From the NCBI RefSeq assembly GCF_033807575.1, contig NC_084718.1:17439991-17503990 (forward strand): DNA of 64,000 bases, written 5' to 3'. A program made the translations under genes and the position numbers. Numbering within the stretch: the stretch's first letter is position 1; each line of letters begins with the position of its first letter. Of this stretch, positions 11,401 to 17,400 are shown piece by piece. The stretch comes from Cydia pomonella (lineage: Eukaryota; Arthropoda; Insecta; Lepidoptera; Tortricidae). The notes under the pieces were generated by a model. That model saw only the letters and a program-made list of their open reading frames with translations. It searched no databases and was not told where the DNA came from.

Positions 11401-14400
11401 CTATACAGTACAGCGCCATCTTGTGTTGGATTTGTTAACTAAACAAAATTCTTCCTGGGCCGGCGTCATTGTCCCTAGAATAGAAGTTTTAATTGCGTTG
11501 TAGGATTTTTGATTTACGAAACCGTGCCAAATTTTAGTTTAGTTGCTGAATCGCCGATTGGTTTAGTAACTTAACTAAAATTTGTACGAGGCTGGGGTCA
11601 TTATCCTACTATTCCTACTTTACTCTTTGATTTTTGCTACACAGAATAACATATCTTCTTATTTCAGAGGCAGCGTGAGCGCCCACGTAGAAGATTACTT
11701 GGCTGTGATGATGGATGGTCTTTCAGAGCGGCTCCTCATCAGCGACTACCATGCTTGCTACCCTGTCCATGAGGATCTGGAGATGCTGAAGGTGGCTTAT
11801 CCTGACATGTATCCTTTTTAACCGATATTACGAGGATGATCCTTTTATGTATAATTGCATATAATTGTTTTTATAAATGTTTATGCTTTTTCGAGATTTA
11901 TAGGCCAACTGTTTTTTAAGAACAAGCTTTGTGTTAAATTGTTTTAAAGAACGACGGCGGTAAACAAGCATACGGCCCGCCGTTACAGTAGATAATTACT
12001 TAATTAGTTATGAACGCTTGCTTGGACAGTTGTAGATTTTTGAGAAAATTTCGGCTGGTAGTCCACAGCCGAAGAGGAGGAAATACCTCTGAAAAATGAC
12101 AATGAAAAGTCGAAAAAAAAGCGGTCTGGCAATGCAGGTTACTTGGCTAATAAGTGTATAGCCAAGTAAAACCAAACAATACTCGTAGTTATTTGTGCAA
12201 CAAGAGAGGAAAGTTGGTTTTTCTTGCGAGTGTTGATTTTGAGTCCTGAGTAAGCGAAAGATTCTAAGTTAGAATCTTTCGCTTACTCAGGACTCAAAAA
12301 CACGAGATGTAAAATAACTTTGCTCTCGTGTGACACATACAACTATTCACCTCAGTTCTCACTGAACATATTAACGGTTAAAAAAATTCAACATCAAGTA
12401 AAGTTAACCACATTTATTTACATTCATGAATGAAAGGCATCATCATTATGACTAAAGCTTGTCTCACTCCCTGGAGTGAGGAAAGTCGCACTTTCGTCAC
12501 TCCCCGGAGTGGCCAAAGTAGGCTTGTTCGAGCTGCTAATATATTTGCATTTGCATGGTGGCAAAGAGCCAACATACGCTGTATATGCCTAAGACAAAAT
12601 CGACCAATCGAGATCTTTGGTATAGTTCGTATCATCCACGGTGACGCGCAGATTTGTCATAACTAACCTTTACAGTACATATGGGGCTACTTTATAGCAC
12701 TAGTGCGAGAAGTAGCATATTATGTTACTGTGTCGAACATTTAAAGGGCCATATGTACTGTAAAACGTTGTACGATACATGTGCGAATAGGTAATTCGCA
12801 ACTCGTGTCGATTTAAAACACTCCCTTCGGTCGTGTTTTAATTTATCGCCACTCGTTTCGAATTTCCTATTTTTCGCACTTGTATCGTAATGTACTATTA
12901 ATGACATGACAATAGGGAGCGTGCATGAAATATAAGAGGCAGCACAAGAGCCGTCAGATTTTTGGCGCGAGGCGTGAATGTGATGTTTATGGTTCCGATG
13001 TAGCCCACAAGATGGCAGAACCTACTATGCACAAGAAAACACTTGACGTGTAAATGTACATGCTTATAGTTCCGATTCAGGCCACAAGATGGCAGACCCT
13101 CCAACGCGCACGGTCCCTATACGGCTTTTACTTTTAAAATACCGACGTTTATAATTTAATGTTTTTAAGAATTGTTTAACTTAAACACTAACCCCCCGTT
13201 GCACAATGTACTATTGTGTCACAACATTTCCTATACATACCCAGCGACCCAGTGAAAACGGACTTCATACTCCAAGCAATCTACTCCAACCTCGACGAAC
13301 CGATCCCCTCACCCCTCACCAACGGCTACTCCGCCCCCTCGCCCCTCACCAACGGCCACTCCGCCCCCTCCCCGGACGCGGCCCCCCCGCCGCCCGCAGA
13401 CAACGAGATCCCCGTCGACATCAGGCAGGAGTCTCTGATCAGTGAAGTGAGAGATATTCTACCGCATCTGGGCGATGGGTTTATATTGAAATGTTTGGAG
13501 CATTATGGTTTCAATTCGGAGAGGGTAATAAATAGTATATTGGAGGATACTTTGGACGCTTCGTTAAGAGGTAAGTTTATTAAGATTTTATTTCCTTGCT
13601 TCTAAGTATGTAACATAGAGAAAAATAAGTAAAGAAAGGGTGGTAACTGCATACATCAGTTTTCGTACCGAAACTCGAGTTATTTCGTAGTCGACACCTA
13701 ACGTCAAGAAGCGGAATTTATCAGTACTGCTAGTAGACAATAGATGTCGCGACGAACGAAGAGTCTAATGCTCAACAATTTTCAGCTAATATCATAACCG
13801 GATTAACCGGTAATCTATTTTCAACTCCTTCTGCTTGTAATAGTAGTTGTAAATTGTTTTGGCAATACATTTTTCGTCAGTCGCGACACTTGTGACATCT
13901 GGTGCAAATAAAAATGAATAAAATAGAAATACATATACATACATACACATACATAAATAAATACATGTGCCAGCCATAGAGAAATAATAACCAGACAAAA
14001 GTATCAAGGAATAGATAAAAAAAATAGAGAAGAAGAGAGCCATAGGAATTAAATGATAAAATCATTAATTTGTGTCTAATAAAATTGACAATTCAAGTAA
14101 GTAAGTTTTCAACGCCAACGAACGATGGATATATCCGAACCGCAGGTCCAACGCCAAGGACGGATTAATCCGTCGCAGACCACAGAGCAACATAGACCTA
14201 TGTGCATATGCATAAAGTTCAATTTCAGTTTTGTCACTTCCGTGACGTGGCGAGGCATTTGTTTTTCACGCGTCGAAAAGGTTAAAGAAAAGTGCCAATT
14301 TGCGATAAAACTTTGTATCAAATAAATAAATAAAATAAATATTATAGGACATTATTACACAAATTGACTAAGTCCCACAGTAAGCTCAATAAGGCTTGTG

Positions 14401-17400
14401 TTGAGGGTACTTAGACAACGATATATATAATATATAAATATTTATAAATACTTAAATACACTAAAAACACCCATGACTCAGGAACAAATATCATCACACG
14501 AATAAATGCCCTTACCAGGATTTGAACCCGGGACCATCGGCTTCGTAGGCAGGGTCACTGCCCACTAGGCCAGACCGGTATATAATTCTATTCGGTAATA
14601 TGATTCTATTGTCAAAAACGTTATTCAATATCTTCGGTGGTAAGTAATTTTATTACAAATGTAAATTTTTGTCCAGGCCTAGACCAATCCCTTCCAATCA
14701 TACCAAAAGACCCGGTCGACGAGAAGTTCCTAGAGACCGGTGTGCAGCGACTGAACGTGTTCGATGGAGACCAGTTCGACATCATGACGAGAGACGACGT
14801 GGACCTGACCAAAATACACGTGGGGAAGAGGAAGGATAAACATAGGAATATTAAGGAGTTGCTGGACGATAAGAGCGATGTTAGGCAGCGGGTGGATATT
14901 TACAGCAAATATAAGTGAGTATTTAGATGCAGCATGGTTCCATTTTTAGGGTCCGTACCCAAAGGGTCAAACGGGACCCTATTACTGAGACTCCGCTGTC
15001 CGTCCGTCTGTCCGTCCGTCCGTCCGTCCGTCTGTCACCAGGCTGTATCTCATGAACTGTGATAGTTAGCCAGTTGAAATTTCTACAGATTATGTATTTC
15101 TGTTGCCGCTATAACAACAATTACTAAAAACAGAATAAAATAAATATTTCATTCCAATCTCGAGGTTCTCATCCAATCACCGAAGTTAAGCAACGTCGGG
15201 CGGAATCAGTACTTGGATGGGTGACCGTTTTTATAGATAATGGTACGGAACCCTTCCTGTGCGAGTCCGACTCGCACTTGGCCGATTTTTATCATTTGTC
15301 ACGATGCCCGTCACTTTCGCGCTTACATACTTGTTAGAACGTGACAGGCATGGTGACAAATGATAAAGAGCCGACCATCTTGGCCCTACTAAACAGTTAA
15401 GTTTATCTCACATGCCTATAGGACCTTGCGCGTTGGAGGGTCTGCGACTTTCTGACTTACTTGACACTGACACTTTACTCCAATTGACATTCTTGTGGGC
15501 TTGGCTCAAGAGCGCCGTGACAGTCTACCCGACAAGTAAGGGACGAGTAATCTATATGGCGCGCGATATACGGTCGCGGCGCTTTCCTGCTACGCCTACT
15601 GCACTGTCTTATTAAGCTTTTATTTACTTTCACCTGATGACCGTTGTCTGTTTGTAATCAAATCTTGCAAGTTAAATTTGATCCACTTCCCGGTTTCCGA
15701 TTGAGCTGAAAATTTGCATACATATGTAAGTCGGGTGACAATGCAATATTATGGTACCATCGAGCTGATCTGATGATGGAGACAGGAGGTAGCCATAGGA
15801 ACTCTGTGATAAAACAACGCAACCTAATTGTGTTTGGGGTTTTTAGAATTTGCTCGATGAGTATTGGTTGCCTGTGTAAAGAAAAGTACAGTCAGCGATA
15901 AAAGCTTGTACCAAAAATGAAATTTTATCAAGTTAAAATCGATATAAAAAGATCTTTGAACAGTTTTTGGCCTTCGATTTACAAAGTGTTGACCAAAATC
16001 TTGGCGATAACGACGTGCGTACAGTCACGTCTAAAAATATCGATACGGACAAACTGCCAAAAATATCTATAAACAAATAAAAAAAAATAGCCTTTTATTT
16101 CTTGCGAAATTTTAACATTTTAACAATGTTCTTTAGAGTTAAGAGTTAAAATAATTTTAGAACCAACATCAAAAAACTATAAGCAAACTTAATTACAAAT
16201 GGCAGTTCTAAAATTATTTTAAAATGAATTTTAATATGTAGCAAGAACCCCGTCTTCACAGGTGAAGGCCTCCTCCAGAGTTTTCCACTCATCTCTATCT
16301 TGAGCTATTCGCATCCAGTTTTGACCAGCGATATTTTTTATTTCGTCTTCCCATCTAGTAACAGGTTTTCCTATACCCCGTTTTCCTAGTGGCCCTTTCC
16401 ATGACGTAACATTTGTGGTCCAACGCTGGTCCGTTATTCGTGATACATGTCCCGCCCACTTCCACTTGAGTTGTTTGGCGTGTCTAAGCGCGTCTTTTGC
16501 CTTTGTTAAGTTTCTTATCTTAGTATGCCTTATTTTATGGATTTTTTTGATGCCGACCAAAAATATGTATACAGGACCCTAATATTTGGGAAATAAGGTC
16601 GTGTTTACATATTTTTGGGCACTTTGCCCGTATCGATATTTTTAGACGTGACTGTACAACTTGTCCGTGTCTCTATCGTTAGCTGCTTAGCGTCAACCCA
16701 GATGAATTATATATTTTTCTTAGGATTTTAACCCTATCTGCTGTTTTGGCTTTTTTTAAACATCCTTTACGTGTTACAGTTTGGTGTGCGACGAGCAAGC
16801 GATGTACAGCGACGAATACGACGATACATACGATTCTGACGGAGTCACTCCCGCCCCAGCGGACCCCACCGACGAGCGACGTCCGTTTGTTACACCGAGA
16901 GCATTGCAGACACGACACGAACTAGAGGTAACCTTATTACAACGGCATAGAGTCCATATTAGAACGAATACATACGATTCTGACGGAGTCACTCCAGCCC
17001 CGACAGACCCTACCGTCGAAAGTCCGTTTGTTACACCAAGAGCATTGCAGATACATGGAAATGGAGGTAACATTATTTCATCAAAATAGAGTCTAATTTC
17101 GGACCGATACGATTCAAATAGCATTAAATTTATTTTGGACCAATACAATGCCATGGTAGAGAAGGGTACGTGTCTTATGAGGGTGTTTAATAGACCGCGA
17201 GCCAGGAACAGATTTCCATGACCAATCGCCTCCTCGCCAATAGTGGTGGCTATGTATGATGAGCCCTCGTGGACGTTAGCTGCCACTCCGTTGGTGGGTT
17301 GAGGAATCACAGCCATCGAAACGCGAAAAAAAAAAATTAGTCATCGCCTCCCGTTTGATACTTTGTCGTATCGCGGTGGTAAGAACGTCAGCTGGTCGCA

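Larger units (their letters stand above)
14932..15395. mobile_element. palindromic MITE split by a 5S-bearing element
   Basis: The outer element (GCAGCATGGTTC start; ATCATTTGTCAC...GTGACAAATGAT arms; GCCGACCATCTTGGCCC end) matches copies at 28243-28630 and 53829-53950. It is interrupted by the insertion at 14949-15284. It lies in ASCC2 intron 12. Confidence 0.7.

Noticed and set aside
14510..14580. Possible tRNA gene
   Set aside because: A- and B-box motifs are present, but the 3' half of a cloverleaf is missing and the same head recurs in dispersed SINE copies.
16774..17316. 180-codon minus-strand ORF
   Set aside because: It is the antisense of ASCC2 exon 13 and its duplicate, so its repeated segments mirror that duplication.
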